NCBI GenBank assembly: GCA_965204395.1
Contig: OZ241987.1
Location: 1,302,001 to 1,366,000 of the forward strand
Direction of reading: 5' to 3'
From: Bin87 sp965204395
GTDB lineage: Bacteria; Chloroflexota; Dehalococcoidia; Lucifugimonadales; UBA3495
DNA length: 64,000 bases
The notes beneath the pieces are model-generated. The model did no database searches, was not told the DNA's origin, and saw only the letters and a program-made list of their open reading frames with translations. The position numbers were made by a program, and so were the translations under genes. Shown piece after piece: positions 9,320-17,854 of the stretch (its first letter is position 1; each line of letters begins with the position of its first letter).

Positions 9320-9691
9320 ATGCGCCGCCCCATCGCTATCAGCGTCATCGCTGTTTGTTTGATAATCGTATGCGGGTTGGGCGCGTTCTACGCTTTCTAC
9401 TACGGCGCCTACTTCGGAGTCTGGCCTGCCCCCAAACTGGAGGTGGATGACCCCGTCATCCAGGCGTGGTTGTCAAGCGAGGATGTGGTCGTCCATCGGC
9501 AAGGCATCAAAAAGCGCCTGGACGATACTGCGCTGTACATCCAGCAAGGTCAGCGAATAGACGGCGGATGCCGCCACCACACCATCTTGCACCTGTCCGG
9601 TGCCGAAACCGGTGCCCGCGTCGCTCGGACCCTCGCCACCAACTACAGCGCCTGCGAACGGCTCGTCATGGAAGGAACGCGCCCAAAGTAG
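9320..9691 (+). CDS. Small membrane-anchored hypothetical protein
   Basis: The protein has 123 residues. An N-terminal hydrophobic segment (about 5-31) would serve as a signal anchor, leaving a soluble domain of about 90 residues outside. Cysteines occur at CRHH near residue 85 and in YSACERL near 111. I do not recognise the family. The gene stands alone, about 340 bases after the binding-protein gene and just after a repeat element. Confidence 0.5.
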   Translation: MRRPIAISVIAVCLIIVCGLGAFYAFYYGAYFGVWPAPKLEVDDPVIQAWLSSEDVVVHRQGIKKRLDDTALYIQQGQRIDGGCRHHTILHLSGAETGARVARTLATNYSACERLVMEGTRPK

Positions 9692-10202
9692 CGACCCGCC
9701 CACCGGAACAGCCAACAGAACGTTGGCGGCCCAAAGCGGCGCGTCCACATCGGCAGCCTGGTCCGCAACCCCCACGTCCGGCTTCCCGCCGCCATGGCAA
9801 CGAACCCGGCCACTCTGAACGAAACATCCCGCGGGCGGTCAATCCTAAACATCGGCCTAACCGGAAACGCCTTCCCATTGGCGATCGCCGCATTCCACAG
9901 TGGTGAACATCCCCGGCGTGCGCCCAGCCGGCGCCCACCCCGAGGCCATCCGCCTCACCGCCATGATGACGGCCCCCTTCACTCTGGGCCTGGTGGCGGT
10001 GACCACTCCGCCGGCCGCCTTGGTGGAGACGTTACTCCGTTTGAAGCACCGCCCCACCGGAGCATGACACCGAGCGGCAACGGCCGCCAACCAGCATAGC
10101 AATGCGGAGGCCCGACCGGGCCTCCGCATGCGTTGATTGCGTATCTCACGGTGGAACTGTCGTGAGTCATAATCACAGCGTTTCCTTTGATGCAGTCTGA
10201 CG
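9692..10202. other. Gene-poor stretch, possible coding remnant
   Basis: About 500 bases with no supported gene. One plus-strand frame from a GTG at 9902 gives 55 residues with a hydrophobic middle (AMMTAPFTLGLVAVTTPPAA) ending at 10066. It could be a tiny membrane protein or a remnant, but nothing else supports it. Confidence 0.3.
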
Positions 10203-10231
10203 GTGACTGATTCAAGGCGAAAGGCTATAAT
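10203..10231 (+). promoter_or_regulatory. Promoter giving a probably leaderless transcript
   Basis: GTGACT at 10203-10208, a 17-base spacer and a perfect TATAAT at 10226-10231. The next gene starts with ATG at 10238, only six bases after the -10 box, so transcription would start at or next to the start codon. Confidence 0.6.
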
Positions 10232-10237
10232 CCAGAT

Positions 10238-10774
10238 ATGGAAGAGCAAAGCAACTGGATGACCACAGCACGGGAATGGCTCAAGGACGAGGATTCCAAA
10301 TGCCATGAAGACAGGGCTATTCGATTGGCGTGGATGGCAGAGAGAATCAACACCGAAGAGCACCAGGCGTTTTCGGGAGGGTTGTTAGGATACAGCTTGT
10401 ACGAAGAAATGCGATACAGTTTCGTGTACGGCCAATTCTTAGCTGCCAGTGCGCTTGGGTTTGCGTATATCGAACAGACCGTTGCTGCTTACTTCTACGG
10501 GATCGGCAGTGATAAATTTGTGAGAACTTCCGTGCAAGAATTGCTTGCGGAAGCTTTAGAGCGGGGCCTCATTAATCACCATCAGTGGGGCGAGTTGGAC
10601 CGCATCCGAAAAACACGAAACGTTTACACCCACTTTCGTCAGCCTGGCCACAAGGATTCGGTCGAACGTCGGGCAATCCAGGATGATGATTCGTTTTATG
10701 GAATCATTGAGCAGGATGCCGTTGCTGTCGTCGAAGCTGCGCTTTGGATCTCTGCACAGATATCTATACTGTAG
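10238..10774 (+). CDS. Hypothetical HEPN-like protein
   Basis: The predicted mostly alpha-helical protein has 178 residues. The segment RKTRNVYTHFR near residue 128 contains R-x4-H (RNVYTH), the shape of the HEPN RNase active-site motif. An FLAASALGFAYIEQT helix precedes it, as in other HEPN-like proteins. There is no adjacent MNT gene. A TATAAT box just before the ATG implies a leaderless message. AT content is higher than in the neighbouring metabolic genes, which hints at horizontal acquisition. The family assignment is tentative. Confidence 0.5.
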   Translation: MEEQSNWMTTAREWLKDEDSKCHEDRAIRLAWMAERINTEEHQAFSGGLLGYSLYEEMRYSFVYGQFLAASALGFAYIEQTVAAYFYGIGSDKFVRTSVQELLAEALERGLINHHQWGELDRIRKTRNVYTHFRQPGHKDSVERRAIQDDDSFYGIIEQDAVAVVEAALWISAQISIL

Positions 10775-11009
10775 ATGCTTCGCATTCCGGCCACTGTTTG
10801 CGGTCCCGGATCTCGCAGCATAGTCTCGGCACTAATGCCGTCTTGTCTCAGCGCGTCAATGGATCCACTAATGGATCGTTGCACAAAGACGCCATTGAAG
10901 AGTCGCGGTCACCGGTACCGATAGTCCTCTATCTGGAAAACGGCGGACGCTGATCCAGAGGGTTGTGTCTTAACCGTCAACGATACGGCAATCTGTGCCA
11001 AAGCCATGG

Positions 11010-11441
11010 CTACAATCTTCCCTCATCGCGGTCCAACAACATCTCCTGCAACCCCATCGGTCGCACGATCCGAAACCTAAACTCGCCGTCCAAATCCAGC
11101 AAGTCGGTATCCAACGACACCAATGCGTCAACCTCCGCGAAGATGGCGAGGTCCAGCACAGGGATGTCGTCCGGGTCTCGACATACCGCACCCGATGGCG
11201 GTACGCCGGCGACGATCTCGGCGTACTGGAGATACTCGGCAACTAACGCGTTACGCGCAGCCTGGGATAGCCTGAAGCGGGGTTGCCCCAAAGTTCGCAG
11301 CAATTCATCGACCAGGTAGCCGGATACAACTGGCTGGACCGTATGCTCCACCATCCACTGCCACAGAATGCTTCCGCTGCGCGGGTCCGGCGTCATCTGC
11401 GCCAGCACCGCGCTGGTGTCATACACCACTCGCAGCGGCAT
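11010..11441 (-). CDS. PIN-domain toxin (VapC-like RNase)
   Basis: The 143-residue protein matches the putative toxin component, PIN family. It starts MPLRVVYDTSAVLAQ with the first catalytic aspartate (D8) and has an acidic centre CRDPDDIPVLDLA near residue 90. A third acidic site is LVSLDTDLLDLDG near 108. PIN proteins cleave RNA with Mg2+ bound by these acidic residues. Its ATG overlaps the stop of the upstream gene by one base (TAATG), the usual antitoxin-toxin coupling. Confidence 0.85.
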   Translation of the reverse strand: MPLRVVYDTSAVLAQMTPDPRSGSILWQWMVEHTVQPVVSGYLVDELLRTLGQPRFRLSQAARNALVAEYLQYAEIVAGVPPSGAVCRDPDDIPVLDLAIFAEVDALVSLDTDLLDLDGEFRFRIVRPMGLQEMLLDRDEGRL

Positions 11442-11773
11442 TAGCCTTCTACTTTGCGAACGATATCGTCCTCGGTTAAACCGTTGCTCTGAAACTCAGC
11501 CAGCGCGTCCTCAAACGCCATCGGCTCGGACGGCATCAACACCACTCCCTTGGCAGTCCTCCGCACCACCATGAAACCCTCACCGACCAACCGGGCTTCC
11601 ATTTCAGGCGGCGCCGTAAATTGAGCCCCAGCGTGCGACGGCAAGGATTTTATGTAGGTGCAAACCAGGTATTTCACAAACTCTTCGACGCCAATCGCCC
11701 GCTCGGCGCACTGAGCCCGTAGCTCATCGTGCGCCCATTCCGGAAGGTCGAAATCATCAACTTGAAACAACAT
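11441..11773 (-). CDS. Antitoxin partner of the PIN toxin
   Basis: The protein has 110 residues, starting at MLFQVDDFDLPEWAHDELR; the upstream extension of the frame is not used. The N-terminal part resembles short ribbon-helix-helix or VapB-like antitoxins (AERAIGVEEFVKYLVC). The C-terminal part is acidic (FEDALAEFQSNGLTEDDIV), as expected of the toxin-wrapping tail. It is coupled to the PIN gene by a one-base overlap. The function is inferred mainly from position. Confidence 0.7.
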   Translation of the reverse strand: MLFQVDDFDLPEWAHDELRAQCAERAIGVEEFVKYLVCTYIKSLPSHAGAQFTAPPEMEARLVGEGFMVVRRTAKGVVLMPSEPMAFEDALAEFQSNGLTEDDIVRKVEG

Positions 11774-12252
11774 GGCGTCAGGTCTCCTATCGTGCCGAGA
11801 GCCATTGTACCGCAACGCCCGTAACCCCAATCCTGCCTATCCCCCAAATCCTGTCCATCCTGTGAATTTGCTCACCAGCACCGTCATCCATCCCTTCCCC
11901 GCAATCTCCGTCCAAACCACCCCTTGACATTCCGCTTGGGAACACATATTCTAATATCAGCCAAGGCAAAAACGCGCGTTTCATCACGATCCAAAAAGAG
12001 AGGCAGGATTCCAGCATCGACGGCCAACCCCGTCAGTTTCAAAATCGCAACCGGCCCAGGTGGCAACCGCCGCTCAAAGACCTGACTCCTCACCGGCGCC
12101 GCCCCACTGGTGTCCCCGGGACTGTCCGAGCCCGCGCGCAGGCGTGCACACAGCGTGCCGAGTACACGAAAAAGTAGGCAAAATAGTTGCGTACCCAACC
12201 CGGCCGTACCGTCGGAGATGCGCCTCCGGCGTACTGACAACGATGCTGAAAG

Positions 12253-12267
12253 TCCGCCTCTGGCGGG
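12253..12267. repeat. Small palindrome TCCGCCTCTGGCGGG
   Basis: Intergenic copy of the same palindrome family found at lesions in the transposases at 41285-41299 and 41755-41771. Confidence 0.6.
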
Positions 12268-12407
12268 CGAAAAATCCTGCCTCCCCAAACCCAACAACCC
12301 ACAACCCAAAGGAGAAAGCCCGTTGAGTCCCTGAACCATCCACTCGTTGACCCAGATCCTGCCGTAGGTCCGCCTCAGGAGGATCGAGAAACCAACCGCG
12401 AATTGTA

Positions 12408-12429
12408 GGGGCGAATAATCATTCGCCCC
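12408..12429. repeat. Hairpin GGGGCGAA-6-TTCGCCCC
   Basis: Perfect 8-bp arms with a 6-base loop. Related in its arm sequence to the hairpin at 599-633. No T-run follows, so it is not called as a terminator. Confidence 0.6.
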
Positions 12430-12551
12430 GCGCTCCCGTCCGACCATAGGCCGCTCTCAACCACGGCCGGCCCGACCACCGTGTTACACTAGCCGCCGAT
12501 TTTCACATCGGCCTGCCGGTGCAATCCGGCCTTGCCGCTACAGGGCTTTCT

Positions 12552-14624
12552 ATGGTTCCCCCCGATGCTCTTTTCGGCGTCCTGCCCGTCTGGGTGGGCG
12601 TCTACGTCCTGACCGCCGTTACCCTCGCCGTCGCCGGCTACGCCGTGTACTACCGCGTGTTCCGTCTGGTGCTGCAGGGCGCGCCCGCCTCCCGTTTTGA
12701 CCGCCCGCTGACCCGCCTGGTCGGCGCCGCCGCTATCGTTTTGGGACAACGCAAGGTGCTGCAGCGCGTCGGACGCACCGATCCCCGTTCCCGCCGCATC
12801 GACCTGGCCGGCATCGGCCACGCCGCCATCTTCTGGGGCTTCCTGTCCTTCAGCCTGTCCTACCTGATCTTCATCTTCGGCGGATCAATCTGGCACCCGC
12901 TGGGCGAGACCATCCTCACCCCCACCGGCGTCCTGGTGTACAGCATCTACCTGGACATCCTGGCCGTCGTGGTGCTGGCCGCCCTGGTCTGGGCCCTGTT
13001 CCGTCGCTGGATCGCCCAGCCCCATCGCCTCAGCTTCGACCTCACCCGCAAGGGCGAGTCCGTCATCATCGTCGGCCTCACCGCCGGCCTGATGATCGCC
13101 ACCCTGCTGGTCCACTCCTTCTACGTCGCGGCCGACGGCCACGGCCCCGAGGCGGCGGTTTTCATCGGCGGCGCAATCGGCGGCTGGTTCAAAGCCATTG
13201 GAATGACCACCGCCGCAGCCGAAGCATTCCAGGCCATCTTCTGGTGGGTGCACCTGCTCATCATCCTGGGCTTCGCCTTCTACATCCCGTTCTCCAAGCA
13301 CATCCACATGGTGGCCGCTCCGGTCAACGCCTTCTTCCGCAACCTGGAGCCCCGCGGCGGTCTCCAGATTCCTCTGATCGACCTGGACAGCATGGACGAG
13401 GACGTCCGTTTCGGAGCGTCCCGCGTCCAGGACTTCACCTGGCGTCAGCTGCTCGACGGCTACGCCTGCGCCGTGTGCGGCCGCTGCACCGACGCCTGCC
13501 CCGCCAACACCACGGGCAAAGTCCTGTCGCCCATGCACATCGTCGAGAACCTCAAGGAGCACATGATCGCCATCGGCCACCAGGGTCCCCGCGACGCCCA
13601 ACACGTGGAACCCATCCCCCTGATCGACGGCGCGATTCCCGAGCAGGCGATTTGGGACTGCGTCTCATGCGGCGCCTGCATGGAAGAATGCCCCGTGGTC
13701 GTGGAGCACGTCCCCACCATCATGGACATGCGCCGCAGCCTCGTCCTGGAGGAGTCCCGCATCCCCGAAACCGGTATGAACGCGCTGCTCAGCATGGAGC
13801 AGCGCGGCCACCCGTGGCGCGGCACCACCTTCGCCCGCACCGACTGGGCCGAGGGCCTGGACGTGCCCACCATGGCCGAAAAGCCCGATGCCGAGGTGCT
13901 GTTCTGGGTCGGCTGCACCGCCGCGCTGGAGCAGCGCAGCCAGGCCGTCGCTCGCTCCATGGTCAAGGTGCTCAAGTCCGCCGGCGTCGATTTCGCCATC
14001 CTGGGCGAGGAGGAGTCCTGCAGCGGCGATCCGGCCCGCCGCATGGGCAATGAGTACCTCTACCAGATGCTCGCCCAGCAGAACATCGAGGTGATGAACT
14101 CCTACAACATCAAGACCGTCGTCACCATCTGCCCCCACTGCTTCAACACCATCAAGAACGAGTATCCCCAGTTCGGTGGCAACTACGATGTGATGCACTA
14201 CAGCCAGTTCGTGGACGGCCTGATCAGGGAGGGCCGCGTCAAGCCCGTCAAGATGATGAACGTGTCGGTCGCCTACCACGATTCATGCTTCTTGGGCCGG
14301 CACAACGGCGAGTACGACGCGCCTCGCAACGTGGCCCGCGCCATCCCCGGGTTGAAACTGGTGGAGATGACTCCCCACTGCCGTGAGCGCGGCTTCTGCT
14401 GCGGCGCCGGCGGCGGCCACATGTGGATCGAAGAGAGCCAGGGCGAGCGCATCAACCACGCCCGCACCGACCACTTCCTCGAAACCGGCGCCGACACTGT
14501 GGGCGTCTCCTGCCCCTTCTGCCTCCAGATGATGAACGAGGGCATCCAGTCCAAGGGCCACTCCGACGCCAAAGAAGCCCGCGACGTCCTGGAAATCCTG
14601 GCCGACAGCCTCGCCGACGACTGA
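12552..14624 (+). CDS. Membrane-bound heterodisulfide-reductase-like Fe-S oxidoreductase (CCG domains)
   Basis: The protein has 690 residues. The first 250 hold about six membrane helices of the NarI/HdrE-like type. Then come two 4Fe-4S motifs (CAVCGRCTDACP and CVSCGACMEECP), followed by two cysteine-rich CCG domains (VGCTAALEQ, EEESCSGDPARR, CPHCFN and GFCCGAGGGHMW). This is the layout of EtfD/FadF-type enzymes. They pass electrons from electron-transfer flavoprotein or lactate-type donors to the quinone pool. That would fit the acyl-CoA dehydrogenase elsewhere in the window, although no etf genes are adjacent. The start could be the GTG 33 bases upstream. Confidence 0.85.
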   Translation: MVPPDALFGVLPVWVGVYVLTAVTLAVAGYAVYYRVFRLVLQGAPASRFDRPLTRLVGAAAIVLGQRKVLQRVGRTDPRSRRIDLAGIGHAAIFWGFLSFSLSYLIFIFGGSIWHPLGETILTPTGVLVYSIYLDILAVVVLAALVWALFRRWIAQPHRLSFDLTRKGESVIIVGLTAGLMIATLLVHSFYVAADGHGPEAAVFIGGAIGGWFKAIGMTTAAAEAFQAIFWWVHLLIILGFAFYIPFSKHIHMVAAPVNAFFRNLEPRGGLQIPLIDLDSMDEDVRFGASRVQDFTWRQLLDGYACAVCGRCTDACPANTTGKVLSPMHIVENLKEHMIAIGHQGPRDAQHVEPIPLIDGAIPEQAIWDCVSCGACMEECPVVVEHVPTIMDMRRSLVLEESRIPETGMNALLSMEQRGHPWRGTTFARTDWAEGLDVPTMAEKPDAEVLFWVGCTAALEQRSQAVARSMVKVLKSAGVDFAILGEEESCSGDPARRMGNEYLYQMLAQQNIEVMNSYNIKTVVTICPHCFNTIKNEYPQFGGNYDVMHYSQFVDGLIREGRVKPVKMMNVSVAYHDSCFLGRHNGEYDAPRNVARAIPGLKLVEMTPHCRERGFCCGAGGGHMWIEESQGERINHARTDHFLETGADTVGVSCPFCLQMMNEGIQSKGHSDAKEARDVLEILADSLADD

Positions 14625-14669
14625 CGCCATGACCTGCGGTTGCTGGTCTCTCGCATGCCGTAGCCAGCC

Positions 14670-15233
14670 ATGAACGGCGATCATCCCGAAGAGCGCGAAT
14701 CGCTTTTCGACGTAACGCCGGCACGTCGGCGCACGTATCTCACCGCTTTCGTGTTGCTCAGTCTGGTCGGCTACGGGGTGGTAATATGGCATCACGTAAC
14801 CAACGGAGCATCGGCGACCTGCGGGAACGCCACAGGACAAGCCTGCATAGCGGCGAATGCGATGTCCATCATGCTGGGCTTCGCCATCGCACACGCCGCG
14901 GCTCTCGGCCTGGCGCTGACCACGGCGGAAATCACCGGAGGAACTATGGTAATCGCGGACTGGCTGCGAGCGAAATACGTCAAGCCTCTCCAGGAAAAGA
15001 ATGAAGCAATTCGCCGGGAGCGCATTGCGCGACAGGAGGCGGAACGGCAAGAGCGCATTGCGCAAGAGGAGGCGGCAAGGGAACGGCAACGTGCCGAGGG
15101 CCGCGCTGAAGGCCGTGCTGAAGGCCGTGCCGAAGTCATCCGCGAGTGGCGTGAATGGAATCGCCGCCGCATGGAAGCCGAGGAGCGCGGCGAAGAATTC
15201 AATGAGCCGGAGCCGTACCAGGGAGAAGAATAA
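14670..15233 (+). CDS. Membrane protein with C-terminal coiled coil and REW/FNEP tail
   Basis: The protein has 187 residues with two hydrophobic segments (about 24-42 and 64-88). A long charged helix rich in R, E, A and Q follows, with four AEGR-type units (encoded by a 12-base tandem repeat at 15093-15134). The end reads REWREWNRRRMEAEERGEEF followed by NEPEP. The same membrane, AEGR, REW..EW, FNEP order occurs in the protein at 19281-19706, so the two are paralogues. No function is known to me. It may be cotranscribed with the Fe-S protein upstream (45-base gap). Confidence 0.7.
   Translation: MNGDHPEERESLFDVTPARRRTYLTAFVLLSLVGYGVVIWHHVTNGASATCGNATGQACIAANAMSIMLGFAIAHAAALGLALTTAEITGGTMVIADWLRAKYVKPLQEKNEAIRRERIARQEAERQERIAQEEAARERQRAEGRAEGRAEGRAEVIREWREWNRRRMEAEERGEEFNEPEPYQGEE
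15093..15134 (+). repeat. 12-base tandem repeat encoding AEGR units
   Basis: Three to four in-frame copies of GCTGAAGGCCGT, two of them identical, in the coiled-coil part of the preceding gene. Copy number could vary between strains without breaking the frame. Confidence 0.75.
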
Positions 15234-15262
15234 CCAATTGTGGCCGATGGGCCACCACCTCC

Positions 15263-16027
15263 ATGCTGATCGAGATACTCGAGCGCCGCCTCCTGTTCCA
15301 GCCCCGCCCGGTCTGCGACGCCCTGCCCACCGACCTCGGTATGGACTACGAGGAGACCTGGGCAGAAACTCCCGACGGCCGCCGCCTCCATTGTTGGCAC
15401 GTTCCCGGCGATGGGCGAACAGATCTGACCTGGCTGTGGTTCGGCGGCGTGGGTGGCAATCTCAGCCTGCGCGTTGGCGAGTTTGGCGCGGTACGTAAGT
15501 ACACGGGCGCGAATATATTCGGTTTCGACTACGGAGGTTTCGGGTACAGCCAGGGCAAGGCGTCGGTACGCGGTACTGCCATTGACGCTCGCGCGGCCAT
15601 GACTCACCTCCAGCATCGCCACGGTGTTCGGCCTCAAAACACCCTGTACCTTGGAGTATCTCTGGGAGCGGCCGTAGCCATCCGCCTGGCCGCCGAAACA
15701 TCATCCCCCAGGGGCGCCGCGTTGGTCGCGCCCTTCGCATCCCTCACCGACATGGCCAGCTTGGTCCATCCGGTGCTGACCCTGGGCGGCCGGCTGGTTG
15801 GCCCCAAGTTCCATTCCATGTCGTATGTCAGCCGGATAGGATGCCCCTTGCTCATACTGCACGGCTCGGACGACACTCTGGTGCCCCCGTCGCAGGGCCG
15901 CAAGCTTTTTGACGCGGCTGTGGAACCCAAACGGTTCGCCGAGATTCCCGGCGCTAACCACCTGGATATCGGAGATACACCGGAGTTCTGGGACGCGCTG
16001 TGCGGTTGGATTGACGAGTTGGGCTGA
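15263..16027 (+). CDS. Alpha/beta hydrolase (serine aminopeptidase S33-like)
   Basis: The protein has 254 residues of a compact alpha/beta hydrolase. The nucleophile elbow is GVSLG near residue 137. The acid residue lies in LILHGSDDTLVP near 200, and the histidine in PGANHLDIGD near 233. The N-terminal MLIEILERRLLFQPRP resembles the BEM46/ABHD13-like group, often membrane-associated, although no clear membrane helix is visible. The substrate is unknown. A terminator follows at 16135. Confidence 0.85.
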   Translation: MLIEILERRLLFQPRPVCDALPTDLGMDYEETWAETPDGRRLHCWHVPGDGRTDLTWLWFGGVGGNLSLRVGEFGAVRKYTGANIFGFDYGGFGYSQGKASVRGTAIDARAAMTHLQHRHGVRPQNTLYLGVSLGAAVAIRLAAETSSPRGAALVAPFASLTDMASLVHPVLTLGGRLVGPKFHSMSYVSRIGCPLLILHGSDDTLVPPSQGRKLFDAAVEPKRFAEIPGANHLDIGDTPEFWDALCGWIDELG

Positions 16028-16134
16028 CCGCTGAGACAGCCGACGACGCCCGTCGGGACGGTGGTCGGTCAGCGTTGCATTCGTTGGGTCATTCCCATAC
16101 ACCGCATCCGATCCGGCTTGGATCTGCTTAATCT

Positions 16135-16167
16135 GCGGGAGCCGACCGGTGAGGCTCCCGTTCGGTT
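16135..16167 (+). terminator. Rho-independent terminator
   Basis: Perfect 8-bp stem CGGGAGCC/GGCTCCCG with a 9-base loop, followed by TTCGGTTT. It ends the alpha/beta hydrolase transcript and abuts the stop codon of the convergent DUF503 gene. Confidence 0.7.
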
Positions 16168-16466
16168 TAAACCCCGCTGATTACCTCGGTACCGTAATCG
16201 ACCAACTCCACGTCGGGCCGGCTCCTTTCGATAAAATCCACCAGATCGTTCAGCACCACATCGGCGTGGTTGGGGTCGCTACTCACGCAGGACGCCAGCA
16301 AGGTTAGGCTCTGCCACGCGTCGCCGTCCGCCTCAATTTCCTGTGCCACGGACACGTTGAACCGCCCCCGTATGCGCTGGATCAGGCTGCGGGAAACCTG
16401 CCTACGGTCCTTGAGGCTGTGGCTTTCTCGTACGCGGAGCGTGATGCGCACGATCCCGACGTGCAT
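16167..16466 (-). CDS. DUF503 (YlxP-like) protein
   Basis: A small protein of 99 residues starting at MHVGIVRITLRVRESHSLKD, the DUF503 signature (HSLKDRRQVSRSLIQRIRGR). In other bacteria it lies in the nusA-infB-rbfA region and is thought to help ribosome assembly or translation; here it is isolated. An in-frame upstream ATG would add 12 residues encoded by a direct repeat and is not used. Confidence 0.85.
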   Translation of the reverse strand: MHVGIVRITLRVRESHSLKDRRQVSRSLIQRIRGRFNVSVAQEIEADGDAWQSLTLLASCVSSDPNHADVVLNDLVDFIERSRPDVELVDYGTEVISGV

Positions 16467-16478
16467 AAGATCCCCCAG

Positions 16479-16534
16479 GTTCCGCTCATCATGAACCCTC
16501 AAGTTCCGCTCATCATGAGCTTGTCGAAGGATGG
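16479..16534. repeat. Direct repeat and REP-like sequence
   Basis: The string GTTCCGCTCATCATGA occurs twice (16479-16494 and 16503-16518). The second copy continues GCTTGTCGAAGGATGG, matching the CTCATCCTGAGCCTGTCGAAGG type of element found at 31622 and 33030. Confidence 0.6.
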
Positions 16535-16570
16535 CTATTGACGGCAGTAAATTCGACCGATAGATTATAT

Positions 16571-16600
16571 TTCGTTGACTGAATTGCGTGTGTCAACGAA
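16571..16600. promoter_or_regulatory. Inverted repeat upstream of rex, possible operator
   Basis: TTCGTTGAC, a 12-base spacer, then GTCAACGAA: a perfect 9-bp inverted repeat about 70 bases before the rex start. It does not match the usual Rex operator (TTGTGAAANNTTTCACAA). If it is an operator, it is either a divergent Rex site or serves another regulator. Confidence 0.4.
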
Positions 16601-16667
16601 TTGCAGCGTTCACAAATATTTTAATTGGTACGACCGGATAACCATTCGGGATATACTTAGCGTCGTT

Positions 16668-17372
16668 ATGGCAACATTTTCCCGAAACTTAGGTTCACCG
16701 CCCGGAACCTCGGTGTCTCCAATAGAGGTTCCCGAGGTGGTGATTGACCGCTTGCCCCAATACGTCCGAACCCTGACTCAACTGCTTGAGGATGGCGTCG
16801 AGGTCACCAACTCCCAGCAGTTGGGCGCGCAGTTACAGGTTACGCCGGCCCAGATCCGCAAGGACTTGTCCTACTTCGGTCGGTTCGGCAAGCAGGGCCG
16901 CGGATATCGCGTGCGCCACCTGCTCACCGAGCTGAAACAGATCCTGGGATTGGATGCGCAATGGAACGTCGCAGTCGTCGGAGTGGGGCGGCTGGGCAAC
17001 GCCATCCTGAACTACCCAGGGTTCAACCCCGACGGTTTTCACCTGGTGGCGGCGTTCGACAATAACCCTGACAACCTGGGTCGGGAAGTCGGCGGTATCG
17101 CCATCCAACCAATGGTCGATTTGGCCGCAACCGTTGCGTCTCGCCAAATCACCATCGCAATCGTTGCGGTGCCCAGCGCCCACACTCAGACAGTAGTGGA
17201 CCAGTTGGTGGATTGCGGCGTCAGAGCGATCCTGAACTATACGCCCATCAACGCGCAGGTCCCGCCCGGAGTGCGGGTGCGGAGCATCGACCCCGTGCTG
17301 GCGTTACAGTCGATGACGTACTACCTGGCTTTCCAGAGTGAGTACGCCAACGGGCACAGGAGCGCCGGTTAG
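16668..17372 (+). CDS. rex: Redox-sensing transcriptional repressor Rex
   Basis: The protein has 234 residues. The N-terminal winged helix includes AQIRKDLSYFGRFGKQGRGY, the Rex DNA-recognition signature. The C-terminal Rossmann domain begins VAVVGVGRLGNAILNY (GxGxxG) and binds NADH/NAD+. Rex represses respiratory and fermentation genes when NADH is low. The start MATFSRNLG was chosen because the upstream extension lies in the presumed control region. Its stop overlaps that of the convergent atpC gene by four bases, placing a redox regulator directly against the ATP synthase operon. Confidence 0.93.
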   Translation: MATFSRNLGSPPGTSVSPIEVPEVVIDRLPQYVRTLTQLLEDGVEVTNSQQLGAQLQVTPAQIRKDLSYFGRFGKQGRGYRVRHLLTELKQILGLDAQWNVAVVGVGRLGNAILNYPGFNPDGFHLVAAFDNNPDNLGREVGGIAIQPMVDLAATVASRQITIAIVAVPSAHTQTVVDQLVDCGVRAILNYTPINAQVPPGVRVRSIDPVLALQSMTYYLAFQSEYANGHRSAG

Positions 17373-17818
17373 CCGCCCATTCCCGGTTGCCGATTCGCCA
17401 TCGAGCGATGCGGCATGTTGCGCCGCCGGCGGGCAATCGTGACCCTAACCTGCGCTCTACGCAGGGACGCCACCGCCTGTGCCAACTCGGCGTCGGACTC
17501 GCGGTTGGCAATGCGTTGCTGCGCCTGTTCCATGGCCGCCTGTGCCCGCGACTCGTCGATCTCGTCAACGTCCTCAGCGGCGTCGGCCAGGATTATCACC
17601 TGGTTGCCCAGCACTTCCATGTACCCGCCCGATAGGGCCAGGTACGATTCTTCGCCGCCAGACCGGACCATCAACTCGCCCGGTTGCAGTATCGTGATCA
17701 GCGGGGCATGGCGAGGCAGGATGCCGAGTTGCCCTTCCAATCCCGGCGCGACCAGGGCATCCACCTCGCCCGAAAAGACCTCGCGCTCTGCGGTGATGAT
17801 TTGCAGTTGCATGGGCAT
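17369..17818 (-). CDS. atpC: ATP synthase epsilon subunit
   Basis: The protein has 149 residues. The N-terminal beta-sandwich domain (MQLQIITAEREVFSGEVDAL, then LEGQLGILPRHAPLITIL) is followed by the helical hairpin EIDESRAQAAMEQAQQRIAN, which can inhibit the enzyme. The C-terminus is longer and more basic than usual (IARRRRNMPHRSM). Last gene of the atp operon, 36 bases after atpD; its stop overlaps the convergent rex stop. Confidence 0.93.
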   Translation of the reverse strand: MPMQLQIITAEREVFSGEVDALVAPGLEGQLGILPRHAPLITILQPGELMVRSGGEESYLALSGGYMEVLGNQVIILADAAEDVDEIDESRAQAAMEQAQQRIANRESDAELAQAVASLRRAQVRVTIARRRRNMPHRSMANRQPGMGG

Positions 17819-17854
17819 CGGTAAAGACTCCTGGCCGTTGAATCGCCGACTGCG

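Larger units (their letters stand above)
11774..12551. other. Repeat-bearing intergenic region
   Basis: About 780 bases without a supported gene. Open frames on both strands translate to sequences without recognisable domains. The region carries at least four short palindromes: TGCGCCTCCGGCG near 12219, TCCGCCTCTGGCGGG at 12253, a degenerate copy at 12365-12386, and a GGGGCGAA hairpin at 12408-12429. It looks like a landing zone for small repeats. Confidence 0.55.

Noticed and set aside
6497..12429. CRISPR array
   Set aside because: The repeats are dispersed, variable inverted elements without regular spacing or spacers.
11884..12447. Minus-strand open frame of 187 codons
   Set aside because: It crosses several short palindromes and repeats, has an unusual composition and no domain.
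16571..16600. Canonical Rex operator
   Set aside because: The inverted repeat TTCGTTGAC/GTCAACGAA does not match the TTGTGAA/TTCACAA consensus; reported only as a possible operator.
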